Positions 44,200 through 52,892 are shown, numbered from the stretch's first letter. The stretch: DNA of 64,000 bases from Candidatus Thorarchaeota archaeon MP8T_1 (GCA_002825465.1 PJER01000012.1:5034-69033); one strand, 5' to 3'. A program made the numbers and translations. The notes: a model not told the origin generated them from the letters alone.

Positions 44200-44221
44200 C
44201 AATCTACCTCCAAGGGCGATT

Positions 44222-44572
44222 CTAATCAATTTGAAGGTCATCATCATTCAGGGCATTTCCACAGGTCGGACAGAATGATGCACCTCTAGGAACTGCTGAA
44301 GAACAATATACGCATTGTGTTCCTGTATATATTATATGGTCTGTTCTCTGTTGAAAAGGTACGTTTCCAACAGCTCTTAGCATAAGAATGACAATTACCA
44401 ATGAAAGTCCAAGAAACATGAAGATTCCAAGTGGTTCTGATGTACTGAAGAAGAAGAATGGGAAAATGAAGAAAGTAGAATCTCCCATTCCTCCGCTTCC
44501 CAATATTATGAGTATAATCCCTGCTGCTATTAGTAACACGCCTATTGTTAAGAAATTCTGAGACCTCTTCAA
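44222..44572 (-). CDS. Two-TM zinc-ribbon protein
   Basis: A 116-residue protein: two hydrophobic helices (~8-28 and ~48-68), a short linker and a C-terminal zinc ribbon (CVYCSSAVPRGASFCPTCG). It resembles the small membrane zinc-ribbon proteins elsewhere in the window (1259-1702 and 1912-2451). It is the middle gene of a tight minus-strand set between the MIP18-like gene (22 bases upstream) and the RimI-like gene (22 bases downstream). Function unknown. Confidence 0.72.
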   Translation of the reverse strand: MKRSQNFLTIGVLLIAAGIILIILGSGGMGDSTFFIFPFFFFSTSEPLGIFMFLGLSLVIVILMLRAVGNVPFQQRTDHIIYTGTQCVYCSSAVPRGASFCPTCGNALNDDDLQID

Positions 44573-44594
44573 TTATGTTTCACCGAGTTCCGCA

Positions 44595-44942
44595 TCACAA
44601 CATACCGCGGGTCTTGAGTTGTTCAATGATTCTGTTGTACTGAGAATCATCACTAATCATATTATTGACTTGCGTTTCAAGTGAATGTGAGCCCGGAAGA
44701 AGACAGACCTTTATTTCGTTGTCAGGATAGACTTCTTCGAGTCTATGACGTATTAAGACCCCAATCAAACCACCCATTGGGCAGTAAGGCACTGTAGGTC
44801 TAAATTGGACTTCAATTTCATTTCCTTCTACTTTGATATAATCTTGAGTTACAATCGACATTTGCGGGTCAGTAATCGAAATTGGGTGCTCTGGATCCTG
44901 TACCGGTTCCAATGCTTTGAATACTTCAAGAACGGTTGCCAT
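44595..44942 (-). CDS. MIP18/DUF59-like Fe-S assembly protein
   Basis: A 115-residue protein of the MIP18/PaaD/DUF59 family. It has the family landmark DPEHPISITDPQMSIV, the PTVPYCPMGGLIGVLIRHRL segment with the conserved Cys-Pro, and a compact alpha/beta fold. Eukaryotic relatives (CIAO2) target cytosolic Fe-S assembly; bacterial ones act in Suf or phenylacetate pathways. The C-terminal ~25 residues look variable. It probably assists Fe-S cluster transfer. It is the first gene of the minus-strand trio and is divergent from the pseudo-GTPase gene. Confidence 0.82.
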   Translation of the reverse strand: MATVLEVFKALEPVQDPEHPISITDPQMSIVTQDYIKVEGNEIEVQFRPTVPYCPMGGLIGVLIRHRLEEVYPDNEIKVCLLPGSHSLETQVNNMISDDSQYNRIIEQLKTRGML

Positions 44943-45099
44943 TTTCTTCTCCAGACCGTCCCCCTTCCTGACTCCTTAATAATTTATGGCCCCCTTACAA
45001 AATGAATCTAATGGCACAAGTTATATCTATAATTGCACTGGAGTGTAACTACCTTATAATTACTCAAATGCATGGTCGATAGGGGGTATCAAGTTTAAA

Positions 45100-45618
45100 A
45101 TGCCAGTGAAGGACTCTCCAAATGTAAAGCGAAGCAGGTATCTATTCAAGATAACTGTTGTTGGACCTGATGACAAATTGCTCGAAGCAGTCCTCTCTAC
45201 TTTTGATGACCCTGTCGTTGCAGTAGATGGGATTCGTATTGGTTCTACTGAAGTTGATACTGACACTTCTGAGATTCATGCAGTATTCATGAGTCCAAAA
45301 CACTCTGCTCTTGATATTCTCCTGACTCTTACGTACAAAGGAGCAAGCGCAGTGATAATCGTATGTAAAGATGCTGATCCGGAGATCGAAACTATTTACA
45401 GAAACGAGATACGAGAAAATCTCGGGACTGGAATTCCAACCCGTGTTGTGCAAGTTGATCTTCCAATTGATGAATTCAAGAAGAATGAGATTCATCATCT
45501 CTTTGATGAAGTTATAGAAGAGATTCTTGAGAAACGAACTAAACAAAAAAAGCCGGAACCTAAGAAGAAGACAACAAAAACAAAAATACTCTCGAAAAAG
45601 AAGACGAAAAATGGCTAG
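45100..45618 (+). CDS. Rab-like pseudo-GTPase without P-loop
   Basis: A 172-residue protein. The order of strands follows Ras/Rab GTPases: SRYLFKITVVGPDD (strand 1, in Rabs ending in the P-loop), TEVDTDTSEIHAVFM (strands 2-3), YKGASAVIIVCKDADPE (strand 4), and IPTRVVQVDLP (strand 5). But GxxxxGK[ST] is replaced by GPDDKLLEAV, DTAGQ by an MSPKHSA stretch, and NKxD is absent, so nucleotide binding should be lost. A C-terminal Lys-rich tail (KKPEPKKKTTKTKILSKKK) may bind acidic partners or membranes. Its neighbour is the acidic protein 59 bases downstream. The assignment is by alignment by eye. Confidence 0.65.
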   Translation: MPVKDSPNVKRSRYLFKITVVGPDDKLLEAVLSTFDDPVVAVDGIRIGSTEVDTDTSEIHAVFMSPKHSALDILLTLTYKGASAVIIVCKDADPEIETIYRNEIRENLGTGIPTRVVQVDLPIDEFKKNEIHHLFDEVIEEILEKRTKQKKPEPKKKTTKTKILSKKKTKNG

Positions 45619-45677
45619 AGCATGTAACACGTACGTAATCATAACGCTTTTTTCGATTTTATTCTGCCTCTATATAG

Positions 45678-46736
45678 GTGTCAACAGTGAACTCTGAAGA
45701 TGATAAAAATAGAACTGACGAATATTGGATGGGCGTAAGAGATGCCCTTCGAATGGTCGATAGCTTTACGAAATGGGCAAAGAGAAATCCTGGTCGCGCC
45801 AAGACCTTAGAGGATTTCATTCATGACGGGCTAATTGCTGCTGCAAAGAGATGCGAATCGTGTCTTCGCGATAAGCTTGGCATCAAATTTGAAGATGACG
45901 AGGAAGATACAGCTATAAGAGAAGAATTTCGAGAACAAGAGATTGAGAAGTTATCTGGTGAACCAATCATCGAAGAAGAGCTCTACGAACCAGAAGAAGA
46001 TACTGTTGAGCACGAGGATGAAGATGAAACGGAGATCATCACCGAAGACGCCTCAGAATTTGAATCCGACTCTATAGAACCAGAATTCGAACCTGAAGAA
46101 CCAGAACATATGATTGAAGAACCAATCAGTCCTGACGAACCGGAATTTGAAACGCCAACAACATATTCTGATGAGTCCTCTATTTCTTTGGACAGTGTTG
46201 AACGTCGAGAAGATGAAGAAATGGATGATCTCTCTATCGAAGGTCCACCACGCGAATTCTCGACTGACTTTGAGTTGGTTGAACCAACACCACTGATTGT
46301 TGAAGAAGAATCAGAACCATCTTCTGAAGATGAAGAAGATTTGGTAGATGAATCAAAGGATGAGATAACTCCAATATCCGAAGAGGATGAGTCTGAGGAA
46401 CGACCTTCCTTTACTTGGGCTGAATATGAGGAAGCAATTTCACCAACTTCAGAACCTGAGCCTCTCGATTCTGAAGATGAATTACTTTCGCTTGACGAAG
46501 AGTCTCATTCTATGGATGAATCCGAAGAATTGCCACAAGAACCTCCTGAACCACCGCTACTAGAGAGTTCCTTTGATGATGAAGATGATGATGATGATGA
46601 AAGTGATTCTCTAGATGATCTTGAGGAAGAAAGCGAGGAAGTGATCTCTGAACCTCCTCCTCCACCTCCTCCAGAGAGTGAAGAGGATGAAGAAGAGCGA
46701 AAACGAAGAGCAAGAAGACTATTCTTTGGTGACTAA
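45678..46736 (+). CDS. Acidic, disordered protein with polyproline run
   Basis: A 352-residue protein. Residues ~10-75 are an ordered helical domain (EYWMGVRDALRMVDSF; RNPGRAKTLEDFIHDGLI; CESCLRDKLGI). The rest, about 230 residues, is strongly acidic low-complexity sequence (Glu/Asp with Ser/Pro), broken by a motif PEFEPEEPE. It ends with a PPPPPPP run and a short basic tail (RKRRARRLFFGD). This looks like an intrinsically disordered scaffold. It starts with a GTG at 45678 (a second GTG at 45687 is also possible), 59 bases after the Lys-tailed pseudo-GTPase, a natural partner by charge. No known family. Confidence 0.72.
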   Translation: MSTVNSEDDKNRTDEYWMGVRDALRMVDSFTKWAKRNPGRAKTLEDFIHDGLIAAAKRCESCLRDKLGIKFEDDEEDTAIREEFREQEIEKLSGEPIIEEELYEPEEDTVEHEDEDETEIITEDASEFESDSIEPEFEPEEPEHMIEEPISPDEPEFETPTTYSDESSISLDSVERREDEEMDDLSIEGPPREFSTDFELVEPTPLIVEEESEPSSEDEEDLVDESKDEITPISEEDESEERPSFTWAEYEEAISPTSEPEPLDSEDELLSLDEESHSMDESEELPQEPPEPPLLESSFDDEDDDDDESDSLDDLEEESEEVISEPPPPPPPESEEDEEERKRRARRLFFGD

Positions 46737-47764
46737 GCGCTCTTGTTGAGAATTGCATCATAGAGTCGTATCGCTTCATCTGCGGTATCGACTCCCTTTA
46801 TTATAGCACTTCCAGAAGCCATCAGAGTCACTTTTTCTCCACTAGAGAGTGTTATTAGAATAAGTCTTGTTGTCTTTTTTATCTTGTAGAGTGATGAAAG
46901 TTTTCTAGCTAACTCTTCTATGTCTAAACTCACAACTCTAGTTGGTGAGACATTGAAACTTCCCGAACACAATGTTGTGACTGTCAGGCCTTCATCTGAT
47001 GGTGTTTGTTCTTTTGGTTTCTTTGAACAGACAAGACAATCATCAGCTTTTCCAATATCAAAGAAATCAAATGTCAACGACGATGAATCAATAGTCATAA
47101 GCCGATTTCCAAGAGTAGGGTCTCTACCTGTTGCAATACGTATTGCTTCATTCACTTCCACAGCAGCGGCAAGTGATAGAAGAGTCGGAGTAACTCCTAC
47201 GTTAGCACATGTGTTTTCAGGATTATCTTCTGCATCACCCATTACACAATTTAGACAGCCAGTCTTACCAGGGACAAATGTAGACAGATTTGCGTAATAT
47301 TCTACAGCTCCGGCAAAGATGTATGGAATACCTAGTGATATACTTGCACGGTTGACTGCTCTTCGAGCTTTAAATGAATCAAGCCCATCAAGAATGATAT
47401 CTGATCCCTGCAGAAGCTCATTTGCATTATCCTCACCGATTGAGATACAAATTGGCTCAAATTCTACATTCGGATTGACCAGCTTCAAATTGGTTGATGC
47501 CGCCTCTACTTTAGGTTCCCCAATATCTATTGTGTTGTACACAGTCTGTCTCTGAATATTGGATAATTCAACAATATCTCGATCAATTATACGAATCTTC
47601 CCGAAACCTACTGCTGTGAGAAGTCGTAGTGCTGGACTACCTAATCCTCCTGCTCCTACAACCGTAATTGTTGTATTCATTATTGATTTCATATCATCTT
47701 CGCTGAAATCTCGAAGGGCCAACATCCGAGAGTATCTCTCTCTTTGTTCATCAGTAAGCTTCAT
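46733..47764 (-). CDS. E1-like/MoeB-ThiF adenylyltransferase
   Basis: About 343 residues of the ThiF/MoeB/UBA superfamily. It has the ATP-binding VVGAGGLGSPALRLL, the IIDRDIVELSNIQRQ signature, two zinc CxxC pairs (CLNC and CLVC), and the catalytic-position cysteine in ENTCANVGVTPTL. The C-terminal domain (SGEKVTLMASGSAIIKGVD) is of the MoeB/ThiF tail type. It adenylates the C-terminal glycine of a ubiquitin-like or sulfur-carrier protein. No such carrier is in the window. I start at the ATG at 47764; longer frames reach 47809 or 47833 but run into the divergent gene and its promoter. Confidence 0.86.
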   Translation of the reverse strand: MKLTDEQRERYSRMLALRDFSEDDMKSIMNTTITVVGAGGLGSPALRLLTAVGFGKIRIIDRDIVELSNIQRQTVYNTIDIGEPKVEAASTNLKLVNPNVEFEPICISIGEDNANELLQGSDIILDGLDSFKARRAVNRASISLGIPYIFAGAVEYYANLSTFVPGKTGCLNCVMGDAEDNPENTCANVGVTPTLLSLAAAVEVNEAIRIATGRDPTLGNRLMTIDSSSLTFDFFDIGKADDCLVCSKKPKEQTPSDEGLTVTTLCSGSFNVSPTRVVSLDIEELARKLSSLYKIKKTTRLILITLSSGEKVTLMASGSAIIKGVDTADEAIRLYDAILNKSA

Positions 47765-47792
47765 CTTTGAAATATTAGACGTAAACCGTTCA

Positions 47793-47800
47793 CTTAAAGC
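47793..47800 (+). promoter_or_regulatory. TATA-like element for the DUF362 gene
   Basis: CTTAAAGC lies about 25 bases upstream of the ATG at 47825, with no Shine-Dalgarno motif, so the DUF362 mRNA is probably leaderless. Confidence 0.3.
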
Positions 47801-47824
47801 CTTGGACATATGCTCTAATGAATC

Positions 47825-48649
47825 ATGGAACAAATTACTGAGATTTCAATTGGTGTTCAGAGAAATCCTCGAAAAGCTCTAGAAGTTGCTCTATCAAAAC
47901 TTACAGTTCAACCAACTATTCCTTCAAACATTTCAGAAATTCTGATTAAACCCTCTATTTACGATCCTGCATTGATTGGAAATACTGACCCAACATTGGT
48001 GAAAGCAATCGCTCAGACTCTGGGAAATATTGGACATGTTACCATCATCGAAAGTGATAACCCAATAAGAACTACTGAAACAGCTTTCGAAAGAACTGGT
48101 TATTCCACTCTTTTTAGTCCTGATGTGAAATTATCAAATCTCTCCAAGCTTCCTCGTGAATCAGTAAAGATGGCTGGATATCACTTCGAATCATTGGAAA
48201 TGCCATCAATCCTGATGAAGCCAAATTTCTTTGTAAACGTTCCAACACTAAAACACGAGTCAGGAATTTGCACTATAGGTGGTGGAATCAAGAATCTCTT
48301 TGGTCTCATCCCTGAACGTGATAAAAAACAATATCACGAATACATGGATGATGTTCTTTTAGACCTATTAATTGCATTCAGACCTCAATTGACTATTATG
48401 GACCTCACTACATTAGTCATTGGAAATCGAGAAGATGGCATCACGAAAGATATAGGTGCAGTAGTTGTGAGTATTGATCCAATTGCAGTAGATGCTTTCT
48501 GTTCAGATCTTTTAGGAGTGGATCCAACAAAGGTAAATTATTTGACTAAAGCTCATGAACTTGGTTTAGGTGAAATAATCATCGATCGAATGAAAATCCG
48601 TGGTACTGAGGAACAACGGATGAAACTTTTCGAGCTTTTCCAGTTTTAA
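47825..48649 (+). CDS. DUF362 family protein
   Basis: A 274-residue protein of the DUF362 family, with the family's features: VLIKPS near residue 44, IESDNPIRTTETAFERTGY, KPNFFVNVPTLKHES, GGGIKNLFGLIPERDK, and DPIAVDAFCSDLLGV. Relatives are often fused to ferredoxins; this one has none and no Fe-S motif. The function is unknown, though an ATP-grasp-free redox or ligase role has been suggested for such proteins. It is divergent from the E1-like gene and 92 bases before the aminotransferase. Confidence 0.85.
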   Translation: MEQITEISIGVQRNPRKALEVALSKLTVQPTIPSNISEILIKPSIYDPALIGNTDPTLVKAIAQTLGNIGHVTIIESDNPIRTTETAFERTGYSTLFSPDVKLSNLSKLPRESVKMAGYHFESLEMPSILMKPNFFVNVPTLKHESGICTIGGGIKNLFGLIPERDKKQYHEYMDDVLLDLLIAFRPQLTIMDLTTLVIGNREDGITKDIGAVVVSIDPIAVDAFCSDLLGVDPTKVNYLTKAHELGLGEIIIDRMKIRGTEEQRMKLFELFQF

Positions 48650-48741
48650 CCAAACGGAAAGCATTTATCACTGGGTGATTGGCTCGTGTCATAATGCCAT
48701 AGGCAACACATTCACGCACGTATTCTAAGGATGGTGCAGAA

Positions 48742-49908
48742 ATGGATTGGACATCCCACACAATGGAGCGTATCCCTGAATCGGGTACTCTGAAAATGTT
48801 TGATTTGGCAAAACGCCTAGAAAAAGAAGGAAAGAAAGTTTATCACTTTGAAGTTGGTCAACCTGATTTTCCTACTCCTGACCATATTGTTGAAGCTGGT
48901 ATTCACGCCCTTAGAGAGGGATTTACAAGATACACACCTGCTCGAGGAATACCTCCTCTTCTTGATGCAATTGAAGGATATTACAAGGCACGTGGAATCG
49001 ATATTGACGGTTCCAAAAACGTCATTGTGACACCCGGTGCGAAGATGGCTCTCTTTGCAGGATTTCTTGCAACAATCGATTCTGGTGACGATGTTCTTCT
49101 CCTTGCTCCAGCTTGGCCAACCTATAGAGTTATGATTCGTGCAGTAGGAGCAAAACCTGTTGATGTTCCTACTAATGGCAATTACACAATTGATGCAGAA
49201 GTTCTAAAGAATAGTATTTCACGAACTGTATCAGCACTGGTGATTAACTCTCCCAATAATCCCACCGGTGGTGTACTATTAAAGGACGATTTGAAACTGA
49301 TTCACGACCTCGCAGAAGACCACGATTTTGTTGTATTTTCTGACGAGATCTATGAGACCCTTGTCTATGATGATTTCAAACAGACTTCTATGCTTGAAAT
49401 TGACCCCAATATGGATCACACAATGGTAATTAATGGTCTCTCGAAATCTCATTCGATGACAGGTTGGCGATTAGGATATGCTGTTGGAAATGAGGAGTCC
49501 ATATACAACCTTGTCCGTATACAGCAAAATACGACCTCATGTGCTGCATCCTTTACTCAATATGCAGGTGCCAAAGCTCTTACAGGTGATCAGAGTTCTA
49601 TCCAAAAAATGGTAGATGAGTACCAAAAAAGACGCGATGTCATCACTGGTTTATTGAATGAGATTCCTGGTATTGCTTGTTTGAATCCTAAAGGTGCATT
49701 CTACGCTTTTCCGAATTTCTCAAAAATAGGCCTTAGTAGTGCAACTCTTGCCGAATTACTTCTGAAGAAAGTTGGTATCTGTTCCTCACCTGGTGGTGTC
49801 TTTGGGTCGAGATATGACAGTTATCTGCGATTTTCGTATGCTACATCGATGGAAGACATCAAAGAGGGTATGGCTAAACTTGTTGAATTCCTTCCTACCA
49901 TTTCCTAG
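48742..49908 (+). CDS. Class I/II PLP aminotransferase (AspC-like)
   Basis: A 388-residue fold-type I aminotransferase of the aspartate-aminotransferase Igamma type. Substrate and cofactor residues are visible: FEVGQPDFPTP near the N terminus, SPNNPTGG, FSDEIYETLVY, and the PLP lysine Lys235 in NGLSKSHSMTGWRLGY. It swaps an amino group between an amino acid and 2-oxoglutarate; the specific amino acid is not evident. It is 15 bases upstream of the YkgJ-like gene, so a shared transcript is likely. Confidence 0.9.
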   Translation: MDWTSHTMERIPESGTLKMFDLAKRLEKEGKKVYHFEVGQPDFPTPDHIVEAGIHALREGFTRYTPARGIPPLLDAIEGYYKARGIDIDGSKNVIVTPGAKMALFAGFLATIDSGDDVLLLAPAWPTYRVMIRAVGAKPVDVPTNGNYTIDAEVLKNSISRTVSALVINSPNNPTGGVLLKDDLKLIHDLAEDHDFVVFSDEIYETLVYDDFKQTSMLEIDPNMDHTMVINGLSKSHSMTGWRLGYAVGNEESIYNLVRIQQNTTSCAASFTQYAGAKALTGDQSSIQKMVDEYQKRRDVITGLLNEIPGIACLNPKGAFYAFPNFSKIGLSSATLAELLLKKVGICSSPGGVFGSRYDSYLRFSYATSMEDIKEGMAKLVEFLPTIS

Positions 49909-49923
49909 AGTCACATCCAAGAA

Positions 49924-50544
49924 ATGTGGTGGCTTGATTTGAATCCAAAAAATAAGGAGTCATCAGGAGAAAAAAATTCGCTCCCCCACTTTGAATGTAC
50001 CAAATGTGGTGCGTGCTGTCGAGATGAATCATTACTTGTGACCGTAACAGGGAGTGATATCGTGAGAATTGCATCTGTGCTTGGATTGAGTTCAGATAAT
50101 ATGCTTAAAGCTCTAGATTTCTATGTTCTCTCAAAAGGATTACCTATTCCCGTAGGTCTTGAACGAATCTCTTCAGTAAAAACCGAAAAGGGTTCTGCAT
50201 TCATAGCATTAAAGAAAATGGATAATGGCGATTGTATCTTCTTGAAAGATAATCTCTGTATGATACATCCTGTTCGACCCGCTGTTTGTAAATCATTTCC
50301 CTTTACATTCACTGAATCAAGTGGTAATTTGTCTTGGGGGCTGAGTGCAAAGAAAGAGATATGCCCTGGCCTCGGAACTGGAACACAAGTATCTGAAATT
50401 GAGATTGAAGAATTAGCAGGAGCAATTCTACCAGAGATGCTCATCTATAAGGAATTTACAGATGAATGGAATTCTAATCAAAGATCTCCAAATGTAGTTG
50501 AATTGCTGAAGTCTATCATTAACGATATTAGATTTTACACGTAG
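49924..50544 (+). CDS. YkgJ-like cysteine-cluster protein
   Basis: A 206-residue protein with the YkgJ/UPF0153 signature CTKCGACCRDES (Cys25, 28, 31, 32) and the CIFLKDNLCMIHPVRPAVCKSFP block, whose cysteines complete a zinc or Fe-S site. A later Cys in EICPGL may also be a ligand. The family is common in bacteria and archaea; the metal and function are uncertain. It follows the aminotransferase gene at 15 bases and converges on the Cys-containing coiled-coil gene. Confidence 0.82.
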   Translation: MWWLDLNPKNKESSGEKNSLPHFECTKCGACCRDESLLVTVTGSDIVRIASVLGLSSDNMLKALDFYVLSKGLPIPVGLERISSVKTEKGSAFIALKKMDNGDCIFLKDNLCMIHPVRPAVCKSFPFTFTESSGNLSWGLSAKKEICPGLGTGTQVSEIEIEELAGAILPEMLIYKEFTDEWNSNQRSPNVVELLKSIINDIRFYT

Positions 50545-50555
50545 GTGCTGATCCA

Positions 50556-51512
50556 TTACATCTTTGTTAGAATCTGGAGAATATTCCCAAAATTATGCTC
50601 AACTGCCCTACTCTTCTTCGTATATGATCGAAGTAGAGTTAGTCTATCATCCTTTTGGACTAAATCAGTAAATCTGTTAGAATTGATAATACTGTGTATC
50701 TCTTCATTTAGGCTTAGAATCTCATCAGAAGATCTTAGAATGAACTTCAGTATTTTAATTAATAATACGAAATCATTAATGTCTCGTAGTTGAAGAGATT
50801 GACTATAGAACTGAAACTCTAAACGAGAGAGCTTCTCTCTCTTCTTTATTAGATCCTGAATCCAGAACTCTGAATTTTCCTCTGTATAGATCTTCTCCAG
50901 ATTTGCCCAATATTGTTGTTGATCGATTAGTTGGACAAGATATCTTCTCAGGAAATCGAAGTGATTCACACCTCTCTCCAGTTCCTCCTCAGTTCCTATC
51001 GGTTTCATGAGACTGTCCATCTGACTCAATTTCATAGCAATCTTTAGTGAAAAATTATCGACATATTGTTTAATCTCATCAGCTTTCTCTTTCTTCGTCA
51101 TAAGATCAGAAAAAGTGTCACCAAGGGTCAGAATAAATTTGTAAATGCACTCAGAACATATCTCTGCACTTGCACTTGCTTCTTTTGTAGATAGAAATGG
51201 TAATGATCCTTCAAGATCATCACCTGGCACGTCCTTTCCATGTATTCTCAAGCTCCATCCTTGTGAAATACAGTACACTTTGTTATCTTGATAGTTTATG
51301 TAGATGGAAGTAAAACAGATATTACTCTCAGATGCAATTTCTTTCTTCATTCCTTCATGATCTGTTCTAAGTGCAAACATAGAAGTGTCAATTTCAATGG
51401 TGTCAATTTCGAGAACCTTATCATCATTTACACAAAGCTTCTCGTCTCCAAAAACTTTGAAACATGGACAACCGCGAACTAGCTTGATTGATGCAGTCTC
51501 TTCAAGCACCAT
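50556..51512 (-). CDS. Cys-rich N-domain / coiled-coil protein A
   Basis: A 318-residue protein: an N-terminal beta-rich part (~1-130) with a CPCFKVFGDEKLC motif and CSECIYKF near its end, followed by an all-helical region to the C terminus. AGGAG precedes the ATG. It is a paralogue of the next gene on the same strand (51583-52551): both have G-C-P-C, FGDEK-x-C, YCISQG, and C-x2-C-[IL]-Y-[KR]-[FY] in the same order. No family recognised. The Cys motifs suggest metal or disulfide use. Confidence 0.7.
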   Translation of the reverse strand: MVLEETASIKLVRGCPCFKVFGDEKLCVNDDKVLEIDTIEIDTSMFALRTDHEGMKKEIASESNICFTSIYINYQDNKVYCISQGWSLRIHGKDVPGDDLEGSLPFLSTKEASASAEICSECIYKFILTLGDTFSDLMTKKEKADEIKQYVDNFSLKIAMKLSQMDSLMKPIGTEEELERGVNHFDFLRRYLVQLIDQQQYWANLEKIYTEENSEFWIQDLIKKREKLSRLEFQFYSQSLQLRDINDFVLLIKILKFILRSSDEILSLNEEIHSIINSNRFTDLVQKDDRLTLLRSYTKKSRAVEHNFGNILQILTKM

Positions 51513-51582
51513 TTATCTCTCCTAACTCTTGAAATGATCTGCCTTGTATCTAAACCAGTAGACCAATTGCATTTAGAATTTC

Positions 51583-52551
51583 TCATAGAGAATGAGTGCT
51601 GATTTCGTTTAGTACTTTGACCAGATTGGTAAATTTATACTCCGTATCTTTTCGTTTTTCAGAGTGTTTTCGAAGCGACTGATGAATCTCTTCACTCATA
51701 GCTTTTCTCTCTAGGAGATCGTGCGTTTTCTCGCGAATCTGATCACTAAGACTGATTACCTTCTCAGAAACTCCGACAATGAATCTAAGAGTACTCAATG
51801 AATCCGATTCGTCTGCGGGTTCATCCAGTGACAAAACTTGGAATAGGAAGATGGCTTCAAGTCTGTACAATGCCCTATAATGGTCGACAAGTTCTGCTAA
51901 TACAGTGTCTCCATCGTTCTCTCTTAGTTTCCTCGTGAGTGCTGCCCATTGAGAACGAGTCTGGCTTAATTTCTTGATATACAATCTGATATGTTGCTGA
52001 TATCGCTCATCAGAGTAATTATTTGCTGAATATCCACTCAATTCTGCAGCCATTCTTGTTGAAACATCTCTAACATAAGAAGCAATAAGCTCCTCTCTCT
52101 CTGTATCAGTGAGAAATCCTTCTGATGCTTCACCTAGAGTTCGAAGATATCTATATAGACAATCAGAACAAGCAACACCATCTCGATTCCTTTCTGTTGA
52201 TGTGACAAATTGAAGCGCACTATCAATCTCAGCTGTCTTTACATCTATGCTGTTAATGTTTATTCTCTTCCCTTGACTGATGCAATAACAATATCCTCCT
52301 TTTCTATCAAGGTACATTAGTAAATAGCACATGCTTTCCTTATCACTCTTGTATTCGCTTAGTTCTTCAATATCACTGATTTGTTCAAAAAATGAAGGAT
52401 CGATAGAAATAGCATTAATTGGAACTACATCATCATAGTTTAAGCAGACCTTCTCATCTCCGAATTCCCTGTAACAAGGGCATCCTTTGATGAGGTTTGA
52501 TACGGACTGATTTCCTGTAGATACAGAGTCGATATTCAGTCCAAGACCATC
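51583..52551 (-). CDS. Cys-rich N-domain / coiled-coil protein B, start disrupted
   Basis: Paralogue of 50556-51512. In-frame ATG is only at 52332, but the same frame continues upstream with clear similarity to the paralogue (IKGCPCYREFGDEKVCL, CYCISQG, CSDCLYRY). No ATG, GTG or TTG is present in that upstream stretch. An ATG at 52550 lies in the next frame, reads MVLD and stops; the paralogue begins MVLE. So the start appears separated from the body by a one-base shift. It is either a recent frameshift, a sequencing error, programmed frameshift, or a non-standard start. I mark the extent of the frame; a truncated product from 52332 is the conservative alternative. Confidence 0.65.
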   Translation of the reverse strand, partial: DGLGLNIDSVSTGNQSVSNLIKGCPCYREFGDEKVCLNYDDVVPINAISIDPSFFEQISDIEELSEYKSDKESMCYLLMYLDRKGGYCYCISQGKRININSIDVKTAEIDSALQFVTSTERNRDGVACSDCLYRYLRTLGEASEGFLTDTEREELIASYVRDVSTRMAAELSGYSANNYSDERYQQHIRLYIKKLSQTRSQWAALTRKLRENDGDTVLAELVDHYRALYRLEAIFLFQVLSLDEPADESDSLSTLRFIVGVSEKVISLSDQIREKTHDLLERKAMSEEIHQSLRKHSEKRKDTEYKFTNLVKVLNEISTHSL

Positions 52552-52751
52552 CTGCCCTATGATTCAACACGCTCCTTGATTGGAGGCTTTAGCCACATTC
52601 ATTCATGATATTTCCTATTAGGAATAGATATCAAGCTTTCCTTGATGAACACCTTGTACTATTTTATTAGTGCCATCTTCCTAGCTGCATGACTGAATGC
52701 TTTTCAATCAATCTTGCATGTTGCTTTTTTGGAATCCTATGCGTGATGGAT

Positions 52752-52892
52752 CTAACCCCAGAGTTCTCTCTTGAGGAGGTCTCGGATTGCAATTCTGATT
52801 GCCTCTGATCTGTTAGGATAGAGGTTATTCTCAACCAGACGTTCAAGTCCTTCGACGTATTGTTCAGGAATATGTAAGGTTACTAGCTTCAT
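52752..52892 (-). CDS. 46-residue ribbon-helix-helix (CopG-like) protein
   Basis: A 46-residue protein: M-KLVTLHIPEQYVEGLERL then VENNLYPNRSEAIRIAIRDLL and KRELWG. The N-terminal strand and the N-[RK]-S-E-A-I-R turn between two helices are a clear ribbon-helix-helix DNA-binding fold. AGGAG lies ten bases upstream of the ATG. It is probably a dimeric transcriptional regulator. It lies between the frameshifted paralogue and the two-TM protein genes, so it may control either or its own promoter. Confidence 0.8.
   Translation of the reverse strand: MKLVTLHIPEQYVEGLERLVENNLYPNRSEAIRIAIRDLLKRELWG

Noticed and set aside
45142..45642. 166-codon minus-strand frame opposite the pseudo-GTPase
   Set aside because: Phe/Leu/Ile-rich complement of a Lys/Glu-rich coding strand, no ribosome site, no family; the plus-strand reading makes a sensible fold.
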